Source: JAKQDH01 sp029558835 (GTDB lineage: Bacteria; Planctomycetota; Phycisphaerae; UBA1845). Taken from it: DNA of 64,000 nt. Location of the stretch: the NCBI GenBank assembly GCA_035356615.1, contig DAOQSN010000015.1, forward strand, positions 40,040-104,039, read 5' to 3'. The translations under genes were made by a program, and so were the position numbers. Position 1 is the stretch's first letter. The number at the start of each line of letters is the position of its first letter. The notes beneath the pieces were generated by a model. The model was not told where the DNA came from. It ran no database searches and was given only the letters and a program-made list of their open reading frames with translations. This document shows positions 1-8,674 of this stretch, in pieces.

Positions 1-2
1 AC

Positions 3-872
3 CCCGTTCGCCTGCGCCAGGTGCTGCTCAACCTGATCGGCAACGCCATCAAGTTCACGGAGCGCGGCCGCGTCGACATAGCGGTCTGCTTCATCCCGCG
101 GGCCACCGCCGGTCCCCTGATGCAGTTCGACGTCACCGACACGGGCATCGGTCTGAGCGAGGAACAGATCGGCAGGCTGTTCCGGCCGTTCACCCAGGCC
201 GACACCTCCACCACCCGTCAGTTCGGCGGCACCGGACTGGGCCTGACCATCAGCAAGCGCCTGGCAGGGATGCTCGGTGGCGACATTGAAGTCGTGCGGA
301 CTACTCCCGGGGAGGGCAGTTGCTTCCGCGTCACCGTCGCGGCCGGGTCGTTGCAGGACGTACCGATGATCGAGCAGCCCCAGGACGCTTCGTCGGCGTC
401 GGCCACCTCACCGGGCGCCGCGCGCGCCGAGTCTCGGGCTCCCACCGACGGTACGCGTTTGACCGGCCGCGTACTCGTCGCCGAGGATGGGGAAGACAAC
501 CGCCGGCTGCTCTCGTTCGTGCTGGGCAAGGCGGGGTTGGAAGTGACCCTTGCCGTCAACGGGCGTTTCGCGTGCGAGGAGGCGTTGGCGGCCGTGGCCG
601 CCGGTCGCCCATTCGACGTCATTCTGATGGACATGCAGATGCCGGAGGTGGACGGCTACCAGGCCACCGCCCGCCTGCGGGCCGAGGGCTACCGCCATCC
701 CATCATTGCCTTGACGGCCCACGCCATGTCCGCGGACCGCGACCGCTGCCTTTCCGCCGGTTGCGACGACTACGCCACCAAGCCGATCGACCGCGCGGAC
801 CTGCTCGCCCTCCTGCGCCGGCACATCCAGTCCGCTCCGGCCACGGCCGGCGTGGCACAACCCGCGTCCTGA
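3..872 (+). CDS. hybrid sensor histidine kinase/response regulator, C-terminal part (5' truncated by window edge)
   Basis: This is the C-terminal part of a membrane or cytosolic two-component hybrid kinase. The frame is open to the left edge, so the sensor and dimerisation domains lie outside the window. Visible in order are the N box of the HATPase domain (NLIGNAIKFTE, about residues 10-20 of the fragment), the G1 box DTGIGL (from about residue 46) and the G2 box GGTGLGL (about 75). An Ala/Ser/Pro/Thr-rich linker follows, then a complete receiver domain. The receiver has the acidic patch VAEDGED, the phospho-acceptor Asp in ILMDMQMP (about residue 210), and the conserved Thr/Ala and Lys positions (ALTAH, ATKPI with Lys about 260). 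The family transfers phosphate from ATP via His to Asp; the output partner is not visible. The neighbouring genes give no hint of the stimulus. Confidence 0.93.
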   Translation, partial: PVRLRQVLLNLIGNAIKFTERGRVDIAVCFIPRATAGPLMQFDVTDTGIGLSEEQIGRLFRPFTQADTSTTRQFGGTGLGLTISKRLAGMLGGDIEVVRTTPGEGSCFRVTVAAGSLQDVPMIEQPQDASSASATSPGAARAESRAPTDGTRLTGRVLVAEDGEDNRRLLSFVLGKAGLEVTLAVNGRFACEEALAAVAAGRPFDVILMDMQMPEVDGYQATARLRAEGYRHPIIALTAHAMSADRDRCLSAGCDDYATKPIDRADLLALLRRHIQSAPATAGVAQPAS

Positions 873-929
873 CGGATGCCCCGCCTTCCCACTGCGCTGT
901 GCGACTCCGGGACCCGCGCGACCCAGCGC

Positions 930-1118
930 TCACTCCGCGTGCACGTAGCGCTCGTCGGCGGGGTTGTAGATGCGATTGCGGAAGTGGTGCGGCTGACCCT
1001 GTCGGCTGTTCTCGAAGTACCGACCCTCACTGCGGGCACAGCCCGAGGACAGCGGCATCATCAGCGCAGCCAGCGCCAGCAGCGCCGGCACCAGGAACGC
1101 ACTGACTTTCTTCAACAT
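930..1118 (-). CDS. small putative lipoprotein or secreted protein, 62 aa
   Basis: This is a short minus-strand gene starting at ATG 1118, directly preceded by a GGAGGAAG ribosome-binding site. That site makes this start better than the in-frame upstream one at 1169. The N terminus MLKKVSAFLV is followed by a hydrophobic stretch and PLSSGC, an imperfect lipobox. The mature part is about 33 residues, polar, and ends in YNPADERYVHAE. No family is recognised. It could be a small envelope lipoprotein. Support comes only from the start signal and the signal-peptide-like composition. Confidence 0.55.
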   Translation of the reverse strand: MLKKVSAFLVPALLALAALMMPLSSGCARSEGRYFENSRQGQPHHFRNRIYNPADERYVHAE

Positions 1119-1436
1119 GACTTCCTCCCCCCTTCGCTTCCCGACGGCTGCCCTGCTGAACCGCGGCACGGGTGTGGTCGCGGCGCGCCGATCACCGCCG
1201 GCGGCTCCAACCGCTCGCCGGCAATCCGCTGCGTTCGTTCAGTAAATCATAGGCAAGGTCTTCCCGGAACTTCCACGACCGACGCACGCCGCACGCCCTC
1301 GAGTGCATGTCCGATAGTGTCGTTCGTGCTTACTCTGTCGCCGGGTGTGGTCGTCGAAGACGGATGGGGTACGGGGCATGTTACGTCCGCGTTGCGCGGC
1401 GTAACGTGTTCGGCGTTGCCGACGTTCCGCACTACG
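1119..1436. other. intergenic, nothing recognised
   Basis: This stretch of about 320 bases lies between two minus-strand lipoprotein genes and presumably carries the promoter of the 62-aa gene. No palindrome, RNA gene or convincing reading frame was seen. Short open frames here lack a start signal and a recognisable product. Confidence 0.4.
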
Positions 1437-1922
1437 TCACGGGGGGGAAGCGGGCTCATCCCCAACGCCCGTGGCATTCCGGACGTCAAGCAGATCGCTC
1501 CGCGCCGCCTTGACGGCCTGCACGTCGCCGCGGCGGGCGGCCTCCGCGAGCCGGTCCAATGCCCCCGATAACCGTAGCGTGCACGGGCGAGCGGCGGCGT
1601 TCGGCGCGCCGTCCGTGCCGGTGAGCGCCGGCGCGCCCGGGTTTCCCGAGCCCAGCTCGGCACTGTACTGCTCGCACTCGTCCGCCAATTCCCGCAGCAG
1701 CCGCGCGCGCTCGTCGCGGATCGGCTTGCGGGACCAGTGCACCGGCGGAGGCGTGCTGACCTGCGCGGCCAGACGTTCAATGCGAACCAGCCGGTCCGCG
1801 TCCGTCCGCGCCCCCGGGGTTCGGCACGCCGTCAGCACCGCCGCCCCCACCAGCACCACGCCGAGCACCGCAACTGCCCTGCCCACACTCAAACTCCGCC
1901 GACCCGCTCTCACCACTTGCAT
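1437..1922 (-). CDS. putative lipoprotein of unknown function, 161 aa
   Basis: The protein starts with a basic N terminus (MQVVRAGRRS) and a hydrophobic segment ending in the lipobox VLTAC (Cys about 33), so lipid attachment and outer- or inner-membrane anchoring are likely. The rest is charged and helical-looking (RLVRIERLAAQV; RLLRELADECEQY; LDRLAEAARRGD). It shows no catalytic motif or known domain. A GGGAG lies about 10 nt before the ATG. It sits between another small lipoprotein gene and a dispersed inverted-repeat element, with no clear operon partner. Confidence 0.6.
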   Translation of the reverse strand: MQVVRAGRRSLSVGRAVAVLGVVLVGAAVLTACRTPGARTDADRLVRIERLAAQVSTPPPVHWSRKPIRDERARLLRELADECEQYSAELGSGNPGAPALTGTDGAPNAAARPCTLRLSGALDRLAEAARRGDVQAVKAARSDLLDVRNATGVGDEPASPP

Positions 1923-1972
1923 GCTGGGTACTCCCGCTACGTCACCCTGCGCCCCTCTGCGCTGCCGCTCCG

Positions 1973-2070
1973 GGGTCGCATGGCCAAGCGTAGCGCCGCC
2001 ATGCTCTCACCTGGGCGAGGGGCTGGTTATCGCCACAGCATGCCGGCGCCTTCGGCTTGGGCATGCCACC
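1973..2070. repeat. dispersed inverted-repeat element, family A, copy 1
   Basis: The left arm begins with a variant of GGTGGCATGGCCAAGCGCAG and the right arm ends CTTGGGCATGCCACC. The two ~30-bp arms are imperfect reverse complements enclosing a variable centre. The same element recurs at seven other intergenic places in this window. Right-flank sequence (CCGGTCTCCC) is shared with copies at 38931 and 57849, so the element probably extends a little beyond the arms. Confidence 0.85.
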
Positions 2071-2198
2071 CTCCCGGTCTCCCAATTGCATGGCCCCGTC
2101 TAAGCAGGCGTGCGCGAACACGCGCCAGCGGCGGTAGGATTCGGCCGTTACCCAGCGGTCGCGACGCAGATCATTGGCGCCCAATCGCACACAGTCGT

Positions 2199-3575
2199 TC
2201 AGAACGATATCTGCACGCGCAGACCCGCAACGAACGCATCCCGGCCGGCATCGTCCGCACCGGGATTCACGATGTACTGAAAGTCCGGCGTGAGATTCAC
2301 CGCCGGCAGCAGCTTGATGTTATAGTAGCATTCGTAGACGTACTCGCGGTCCAGCCGCTCCAACCAGCGCAACCGGTCGCTGACGATCCCCTGGGCAAAC
2401 CCGAAGCCCAACACATCCTCGTCGCGCGTCGGCAACAGCCCCTCGTACTGCGCCCCAAAGCTGAGGAAGTGCTCCATTTCGTTGACGCGCTCGGCGGCGT
2501 GCCCGTAGCGGCAGAACACCCCCAGCCCTTGCGTGTCACCGTCGTCGGTCGCGTGCTCCCGCCACAACACCTGGTCAACGCTCACGTAGAAGCCCAGGTC
2601 GTCACGCTCGTAAGGGAACGAGCGCCGCTGCCCGCCCCAGTCGCTGACGAACTTCCACTTCGGCTGTGGATCATACCACAGGCCAAGCCGGTAGCCGCCC
2701 GGCAGTTTACCCCACGGGGCGTCGAAGACCGGCATGAACCCCTGTTCCAGGACGAAGAAGAAGTAGTCATTGCCGTGCAGGGCCGTGCGCAGCCCGGTTT
2801 CCCGCACGTCCGCCTCCGCGTCGCCGGCCCCGGCACCGAGGTACCACCAGTCCACCGGCTGCACGACGAACTGGACACCCAGCCCGGGATCCGGCACGGG
2901 CAGATTGCCGGTGTTGATGAGCGCAGGGTTGAGGAACTGCGCGGTTTCGTCGTTGGCGTACGCATTGGTGTCGAAGTCGACGGTCAGGTCGATCTTGCCG
3001 ACCCGGCCGCGGGCCTTGCCGTCCCAGAAGGTCTGTTCGAGCCACAACTCGCGGACGAGTATCGCCTCATCGCCACCGGCGTCGCCGTTCACGCCGAACC
3101 AGTTGCCCACCAGGTCCCCGCCGATGTCATCGCCCCAGGTGCTCTCCGCGTCGAGGTACACGACCGCGCCGCTCCAGCCGAGTAACTGTTCGAGATTGAA
3201 CGTCAACTCGAGGTCCGCGCTGCCGGTGATGCGATGCCCGTGATGGGTCTCCAAACCGCCGCGGGCGTTATGAAGGTAGACGGCCGTCAGCGACAGCGCG
3301 ATCTCGACCCCCTGCTCTTCGAGCCAGGGACGCACCCCCCGCCATTCTCCCGTCACCCGCTCATGGTGCCTCAGATCGAAGAACCGCTCGTTGGTCTTCT
3401 CGGGCGGGGCTGAACCGGGCCCCTCGGTATCCGCGCCCGGCCCGGCCCTTTCCGCGGAGACCTCCGGCTGGACTGCGGTCGCGGCGGGTCCGCTCGCGGC
3501 CACGCCCGGGGTGTCCTGCCCCTGCACCGACTCCACCGCAGTCAACAGCGCCACCAGCAGCAAGATCGTCGGCAT
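2199..3575 (-). CDS. carbohydrate-selective porin, OprB family
   Basis: This is an outer-membrane beta-barrel protein of the OprB porin family, which passively admits sugars. The N terminus MPTILLLVALLTAVESVQGQ is a signal peptide. It is followed by an Ala/Pro/Glu-rich linker and then the family start region (RHHERVTGEWRGVRPWLEE), as in other OprB porins. Alternating aromatic strands end in a terminal Phe (LRVQISF), typical of outer-membrane barrels. The 458-aa length is normal. GAGG precedes the ATG. The gene is alone; the next plus-strand gene is divergent across a 570-bp gap. The sugar specificity cannot be read. Confidence 0.85.
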   Translation of the reverse strand: MPTILLLVALLTAVESVQGQDTPGVAASGPAATAVQPEVSAERAGPGADTEGPGSAPPEKTNERFFDLRHHERVTGEWRGVRPWLEEQGVEIALSLTAVYLHNARGGLETHHGHRITGSADLELTFNLEQLLGWSGAVVYLDAESTWGDDIGGDLVGNWFGVNGDAGGDEAILVRELWLEQTFWDGKARGRVGKIDLTVDFDTNAYANDETAQFLNPALINTGNLPVPDPGLGVQFVVQPVDWWYLGAGAGDAEADVRETGLRTALHGNDYFFFVLEQGFMPVFDAPWGKLPGGYRLGLWYDPQPKWKFVSDWGGQRRSFPYERDDLGFYVSVDQVLWREHATDDGDTQGLGVFCRYGHAAERVNEMEHFLSFGAQYEGLLPTRDEDVLGFGFAQGIVSDRLRWLERLDREYVYECYYNIKLLPAVNLTPDFQYIVNPGADDAGRDAFVAGLRVQISF

Positions 3576-4143
3576 AGGCCCTCACCGCGCCGCGTGGACG
3601 CGCCCCGTGATTTCACGTTCCCCGGTTCGGAACCACCGGCCCCGTTCGTTTCGTCCACCGTGGGGGCCACATCACCCGCCGCCCACGGCCGGCCTGGGTT
3701 GTCGGGTCGGCCGGACACCACGCCCTGCCGGGGCCTGCCGCCCCGCCCACCACTGCGGCTGTCGGTCTTTATCGGAAGGCGCTTCCAGTGCTTTTCACGG
3801 TTTCTCCGAGCACCGTGGCAGCGGCGTCCCGCCGATGGGGGCCACGGGCGAGACGCCCGTGCCACGACCCCGGCCACGACCCGCATCTCGCCCTGGGCAG
3901 CCCGCGCCTTCCCCAGGACTGCGTGGAGCGATGCTCCCCCCAGATTCCAGCTCGCATCGGGTCCCGAGGCCTCCGACTGGGTGCCCCCCTCGACGCCCGA
4001 GCCGTTCCACCGTAACTTGGGGACATCGGGACGCCCGACCTGCGGGTCAGTGGCGGCCCGCGCTTCGGACTGGCCAGGGCAGGCGTGCCAACGCTGCCGG
4101 TTGCGGTCCGTCCGACACTCGACCCGTGCGCTGAGGCCAGCCT
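3576..4143. other. divergent intergenic region with a small palindrome
   Basis: This region of about 570 bp lies between the porin (minus) and the HD-domain gene (plus). It holds a perfect 8-bp-arm palindrome at 3843-3861 (CACGGGCG, 3-nt loop, CGCCCGTG), a REP-like sequence. I see no credible gene: open frames on both strands are low-complexity, Arg/Pro-rich and lack ribosome-binding sites. Confidence 0.5.
3843..3861. repeat. REP-like palindrome
   Basis: CACGGGCGAGACGCCCGTG forms an 8-bp perfect stem with a 3-nt loop. It resembles the short GC-rich palindromes seen elsewhere in the window. Whether it is mobile or a transcription-end signal for a neighbour is unknown. Confidence 0.5.
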
Positions 4144-4698
4144 ATGTCCGTCACCGGCGAGTGGATTCAAACGTACACCGGGCGCCGGGTGGACCCGTTC
4201 AACCTGCAACCGCAGGACGTGGTCATCGAGGACATTGCCCATGCCCTGTCGCTCATTGCCCGGTTTGGCGGTCACTGCGCCCGGTTCTACAGCGTGGCCC
4301 AACACAGTCTGATCGTTTCCGTTTGCGCCCCGAACGAGTATCAGCTCTGGGGGTTGCTGCATGACGCCGCGGAGGCGTACCTCGGCGACATCCCCCGTCC
4401 CATCAAGCGTCGCCTGCCCGGCTTCCTGGACGTGGAGGACAAGGTCCTGCGGGCAATTGCGACGCGTTTCGGTCTCTACTGGCCGATGCCGGACATCATC
4501 AAGCAGCTCGATACCAGCGCCCTGCGCTTTGAGGCCGGTGCGCTGATGGGCAACACCCGTGGCTGGAAGGACCTCGCCGAGGAAACCCCCACCATCGACG
4601 CCAAGACCGCCCGCCCCTTGCTCTACCTCCGGTCGCCGGAGGCGGAACAGCGCGTCCTCGATCGCTTCCTATTGCTGACCACCCAGACACCGACCTGA
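4144..4698 (+). CDS. HD-domain phosphohydrolase (YfbR-like)
   Basis: This 184-aa cytosolic protein has the metal-binding HD pattern: His residues near positions 33, 44 and 54, then HD at 73-74 in LLHDAAEAYLGDIPRPIK. It resembles the YfbR/YedJ group and phage-type HD hydrolases that act on nucleotides (5'-deoxynucleotidases). The substrate is inferred from the family, not seen. The start MSVTGEWIQTYTG is the usual N terminus of this group. It stands alone, with gaps of about 570 bp before and 390 bp after. Confidence 0.85.
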   Translation: MSVTGEWIQTYTGRRVDPFNLQPQDVVIEDIAHALSLIARFGGHCARFYSVAQHSLIVSVCAPNEYQLWGLLHDAAEAYLGDIPRPIKRRLPGFLDVEDKVLRAIATRFGLYWPMPDIIKQLDTSALRFEAGALMGNTRGWKDLAEETPTIDAKTARPLLYLRSPEAEQRVLDRFLLLTTQTPT

Positions 4699-5085
4699 CT
4701 ATCGCCTTCCCCACCGGGTGGACTCCGCGCCGAAGAACCACGGAACCGCAGGAGATGTCCTGAAGCCCGATCCACCTGACGCCGCCCGCGTCGGTCACGA
4801 GGGGCGGCGCTGGTGCACCTGCCGGGGTACTCGACTCCGGCAAGGGAAGCCCTGCCTGGGCGAGTGCGCACCGGCCGGTAACCGAAACTCAAGGCGTCGC
4901 GGCGAGGCAGGTGCCGAAGTCACAAAACGTGGACCGTCGATCCGCAGGATAACGAGCGCAACTCGGCCGGCCGACAGCGTCTGCGGTTGCGGGGCGCGCG
5001 GGGGACCACTACCATCCATGCTTTCGCCGGCTGCATCAGGTGCACAGGGCCGAGAGAGGCAGAACGCCAGCAGGTAACCACAGCC
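4699..5085. other. intergenic, nothing recognised
   Basis: About 390 bp lie between the HD-domain gene and the exporter gene. The exporter frame is open from 4987, so part of this stretch could code for an N-terminal extension, but that part has no membrane or domain feature. No palindrome or RNA gene was seen. Confidence 0.35.
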
Positions 5086-7869
5086 TTGCTCCACCGATTC
5101 TCCATTCGCCATCCGTGGCCGGTCCTGCTGCTGGCGAGCGTGATCGTTCTGGCGGCCGGGCCGGGGATTGTGCGTCTCAGGTTGCGCACCGATGGCCACG
5201 CCCTGGTGCCGGAGGACTCGCCCGCCATCATCGCGGACGCGGCCATCCGCGCCCGCTTCGATGCTCAGGACCTGCTCGTCGTCCTGATTCGTTCCCCCCA
5301 TCCCGACGGCGTGTTCAACGCCGACGCTCTGCGGCTCATCCAGGGACTTACGGAGGCGCTGCAGCAGCTCGAAGGCATCGACCGGCAGCAGGTAACCAGC
5401 CTGCAAACGGAGCATAGCCACCGCGTCCGGGAGGGAACGCTCGACTTCCGGCGCTTCCTGGAACCGGTGCCGCGGACGCCGGAGGAACTCGCCCGGCTGC
5501 GCGATGACTTGCAGCGCATTGCTCTGCCGGTCGGCACAGTCGTGTCCGACGACGGCCGGTCGGCTGCGATCCTGGTCGGCGTACCGCCGGGTCGGGACCG
5601 CACCGCCCTGTACGGGCGGGTCCGGGAGTTGATCGCGGCGCACGGACCGCGGTCGGAAACCGTGCACGTCATCGGTGCCCCCGTCGCGGAGTCCCTGCTG
5701 GGCATCCACATCCTTGAGGACCTCGGCCTCCCCGCGTGGGTCATGGGAACGCTGCCCACCCATGCGCCGGCTGACTTGCGTGCCGGGCAGGGGCGTTGGC
5801 CGCGTTCACTCGACGAGCTGCGCGTGCTGATCGCGCGGAGGATCGGGCTGGTGCCGGTGGCGCTGGCGGTAATGGCCCTCGTCTTCGCGGTGAGCTTCCG
5901 CAGTCTGCTGGCGGCCGGGCTGCCCCTGCTGGAGGTCGGTGCCTGTCTGGTGTTCGTGTTCGGCCTGATGGGCTGGATGCAGGTGCCGGTCTACCTGACC
6001 ATCGCGGTCCTGCCGGTGATTCTGACGGTCGTCGGCGTGACGGATGAGATCCACATCTTCATGCGCTACCAGCAACTCCTGCGCGAACAGGAGGGTGCGT
6101 CCGCACGCGAGGTCCTGCTGCGGACGATGCAGGAGATGCAGGCGCCGGTGGTGAAGACGTCGGTGACCACGGCCGTAGGGTTCCTGTCCTTCGCGCTGTC
6201 ACCGCTGAACCCGGTACGGGCGTTTGGCATGTTCACGGCCGTCGGGGTGATCTTCTGCATGTTCTGGTCGCTGAGTGTGATTCCGGCTTCGCTGGCGCTG
6301 CTGGGTGGGCGGTGGGCGGGCAGGGCCAGGGGGCAAGTCTCACCCCACGTGGGGTCGGTGGCACCGGCAGCCACGTTGGCGGGGCGCTGGTTCACGCGCG
6401 TGGGCGCGGGGCTGGCCGGTCGCGGGCGCTACGCGGTCTGGGTAGGAGTGCTCGCGGTGCTGGCCGGCGCCCCGTTCGGCGTGCGTAGACTGACGGTGCA
6501 GGATAGCTGGATCGACGGCTTCGCGCCGAGCAGCGACTTCTACGAGGCCACCCGGTACTTCAACGAGCATTTTCTGGGTACACACATGTTGCTGGTACAC
6601 GTGCAGGCACCGGCCTGGACCTGCCGCGTTGGGGTACCGGCAGCCGGGCTGGAGCCCAACCGCATCGTACTTCCGACCGAGGGGTTGACGTTGCCGGCGC
6701 CGCTGGACGGCGACCCGCGGAAGCTGGCCGGAAAGCGCGTAACCGTAACCCGTGCGACTCCCGGCGCGGCCGCGGACAGCCGCTCCGAGCGTCCCGGCGC
6801 GCGCCGCCGGGACACGTGGTCGGCCTGGATCGAGGAAGTCGCCGTGGACGGCTATCGTCTGCTGCTGACGCCCCAGCGGCGCGGCGGATCGCCACTGGCC
6901 ACCTTGCGCCCGGCGCCGGACGAGACGCTGGTCTGCGAGTTGAGTTCGCAACCCCTGCGGGAACCTCAGGTGCTGCGCACCATCGAGGCCCTGGAGGCGT
7001 TCATCCGGGACCAACGGCAGTGCACCGTCGGCGGCGTCATCGGTCCGGCGTCCTACCTCGCTACCGCGAACCACATGGTCATGGGCCTGCGCGAGGGGAC
7101 GCGCGTGATCCCCGACGATCCCGACCGCGTCGAGTGGGTGTGGAGGCAGTACGAGCGCATCCGCGGCCCGCAGCGCCTGCGGCAATTGGTCACCGCCGAC
7201 TACGGCGAGGCGCTGGTCATGGTGTTTCTGAAGAACGCCAACTACGTGGCCGTCGGGGAGTTGCTGAGGTCCCTCCAGGCATACGAGGAGCAGCATCTGC
7301 GCCCGGAGCGCATCGCCCTGGGTTATGCGGGCGACGTGGCCGTCAGCCAGACGGTGATCGACGCCATTGTGACCACGCAGGTGCGGTCGTTGCTCGGCTC
7401 GCTATTGGGCATTACCCTGGTGACGACCTGCCTGGGACACTCGCTGCGCTGGGGGTTGCTCAGCGTGCTGCCCTCGGCACTGGCGGTGCTCATCAACTTC
7501 GCGGTGATGGGTCTGGCGCAAATCCCGCTGGGGGTGGCCACGTCCATGTTCGCGGGCATGACGCTGGGGATCAGCGTGGACTTCGCCATCCACCTGCTCG
7601 AACGGTACCGGCTGGTGCGTGACCGGGGGATGGCCGTCGCTCCCGCCGTGCTGGAGGCGTTGGCGGTCATGGGCCCGGCCATCGTGATCGATGCGCTGGG
7701 CGTGGTGGCCGGGTTTGCCGTGCTGGTGCTTTCGCAGGTGCCGGTGAACGCCCGACTGGGCATGCTGCTGGCGCTCAGCGTGGGCGTGTCGCTGCTGGCG
7801 ACGCTGTTGCTGCTGCCGGTGTTGTTGCGTCTGGGTCGTAGGGCGGCCCACGATGCGGCGGCACGGTAG
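5086..7869 (+). CDS. MMPL/RND-family transporter
   Basis: This is an inner-membrane exporter of the RND superfamily, MMPL type, about 927 aa. It has two homologous halves, each with one N-terminal membrane helix, a large periplasmic domain and a five-helix bundle. The first helix is in HPWPVLLLASVIVLAAGPG. Helices of the first half lie around nt 5850-6310, the second-half start is at about nt 6430, and the last bundle is at 7390-7840. The related hopanoid and lipid exporters (HpnN) have the same plan, so a lipid-like substrate is possible but unproven. TTG 5086 is chosen because it puts the first helix near the N terminus. An in-frame TTG at 4987 would add 33 residues without obvious function. 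The downstream HAD and peptidase genes are close enough for one operon. Confidence 0.85.
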   Translation: MLHRFSIRHPWPVLLLASVIVLAAGPGIVRLRLRTDGHALVPEDSPAIIADAAIRARFDAQDLLVVLIRSPHPDGVFNADALRLIQGLTEALQQLEGIDRQQVTSLQTEHSHRVREGTLDFRRFLEPVPRTPEELARLRDDLQRIALPVGTVVSDDGRSAAILVGVPPGRDRTALYGRVRELIAAHGPRSETVHVIGAPVAESLLGIHILEDLGLPAWVMGTLPTHAPADLRAGQGRWPRSLDELRVLIARRIGLVPVALAVMALVFAVSFRSLLAAGLPLLEVGACLVFVFGLMGWMQVPVYLTIAVLPVILTVVGVTDEIHIFMRYQQLLREQEGASAREVLLRTMQEMQAPVVKTSVTTAVGFLSFALSPLNPVRAFGMFTAVGVIFCMFWSLSVIPASLALLGGRWAGRARGQVSPHVGSVAPAATLAGRWFTRVGAGLAGRGRYAVWVGVLAVLAGAPFGVRRLTVQDSWIDGFAPSSDFYEATRYFNEHFLGTHMLLVHVQAPAWTCRVGVPAAGLEPNRIVLPTEGLTLPAPLDGDPRKLAGKRVTVTRATPGAAADSRSERPGARRRDTWSAWIEEVAVDGYRLLLTPQRRGGSPLATLRPAPDETLVCELSSQPLREPQVLRTIEALEAFIRDQRQCTVGGVIGPASYLATANHMVMGLREGTRVIPDDPDRVEWVWRQYERIRGPQRLRQLVTADYGEALVMVFLKNANYVAVGELLRSLQAYEEQHLRPERIALGYAGDVAVSQTVIDAIVTTQVRSLLGSLLGITLVTTCLGHSLRWGLLSVLPSALAVLINFAVMGLAQIPLGVATSMFAGMTLGISVDFAIHLLERYRLVRDRGMAVAPAVLEALAVMGPAIVIDALGVVAGFAVLVLSQVPVNARLGMLLALSVGVSLLATLLLLPVLLRLGRRAAHDAAAR

Positions 7870-7880
7870 AGGAGGTTTCC

Positions 7881-8630
7881 GTGCTCGAGGGGATTCGCGT
7901 GGTGATGTTCGACTGGGGCGGGACGCTGGTCCGCGTCGCGCGCCAGGATGCCGTCTGGGAGGCATGTGCGGCCGCGGGGTTCGACTTCCTGCGTGCCCAC
8001 GGCCTGCAACCGCCCCCGGACGCGGCGGCGGACCTCAGGGGTCAGTTCGTGGACGCCCTCCACCGGCTGGAGGCCGACACCGAGCTGCGCGAACTGGAGA
8101 CTACGGAGTTCCTGCGCGTCTGGTGTGGGGAGAATGGCGTTCGCGTGCCCGGTGACTCTTCTCTCGTCGAGTTGGCGGGAGCCTTGTGGCGTCCGTGGAT
8201 CGGCTGCCTGGACGCACTGGAGGGTGTGCCTGAGATGCTGGCCGAGCTGGCCGACCGCGGCTACGTGTTGGGCCTCGTAAGCAATTGCGCTGCCCCACCC
8301 GCGGTTGCCCGGATGGAACTGCAACGTCAGGGTCTTGCCGGGATGTTTGCCTTTGCCGTGTTCTCGAGCGCCGTCGGCCACCGCAAGCCGCACGAGCGCA
8401 TCTATGCTGATGCGCTCACACAGGCGCGGGCTCTTGCCGCCAGGCTCCAACCCGGCCAGGTTCTCTTTGTAGGGGATACACCCCTCGCGGACGTGGTTGG
8501 GCCGCAACGGCACGGATTCCAAACCGTGCTCTTGCGCACCGGTCGCCCGGATAACTCGATTGCCGGGTCGACCTGTACGCCTGATTTGTTTCTGGACTCT
8601 GTAGATGAGTTGCCGGCCATGCTGCCATAG
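7881..8630 (+). CDS. HAD-superfamily hydrolase
   Basis: This 249-aa cytosolic phosphatase-like protein has all four HAD motifs: I FDWGGTL (nucleophile Asp near residue 10), II LVSN, III Lys in GHRKPHERIY, and IV GDTPLADVVG. A helical cap lies between motifs I and II (C1 type). The second Asp of motif I is replaced by Gly (DWGGT rather than DxDGT); this is seen in some HAD subfamilies but weakens a simple phosphatase call. A strong GAGGAGG precedes the GTG start, 12 nt after the exporter stop, so it is probably co-transcribed with it. Confidence 0.87.
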   Translation: MLEGIRVVMFDWGGTLVRVARQDAVWEACAAAGFDFLRAHGLQPPPDAAADLRGQFVDALHRLEADTELRELETTEFLRVWCGENGVRVPGDSSLVELAGALWRPWIGCLDALEGVPEMLAELADRGYVLGLVSNCAAPPAVARMELQRQGLAGMFAFAVFSSAVGHRKPHERIYADALTQARALAARLQPGQVLFVGDTPLADVVGPQRHGFQTVLLRTGRPDNSIAGSTCTPDLFLDSVDELPAMLP

Positions 8631-8674
8631 GAGGAGCCGGCCGGGTTTGCTCAGCTTCGGAAAGGAGACTGGCC

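Noticed and set aside
4987..5085. N-terminal extension of the MMPL/RND protein from TTG 4987
   Set aside because: The extra 33 residues precede the first membrane helix, show no motif, and the sequence lacks a ribosome-binding site at 4987; TTG 5086 gives the usual family N terminus.
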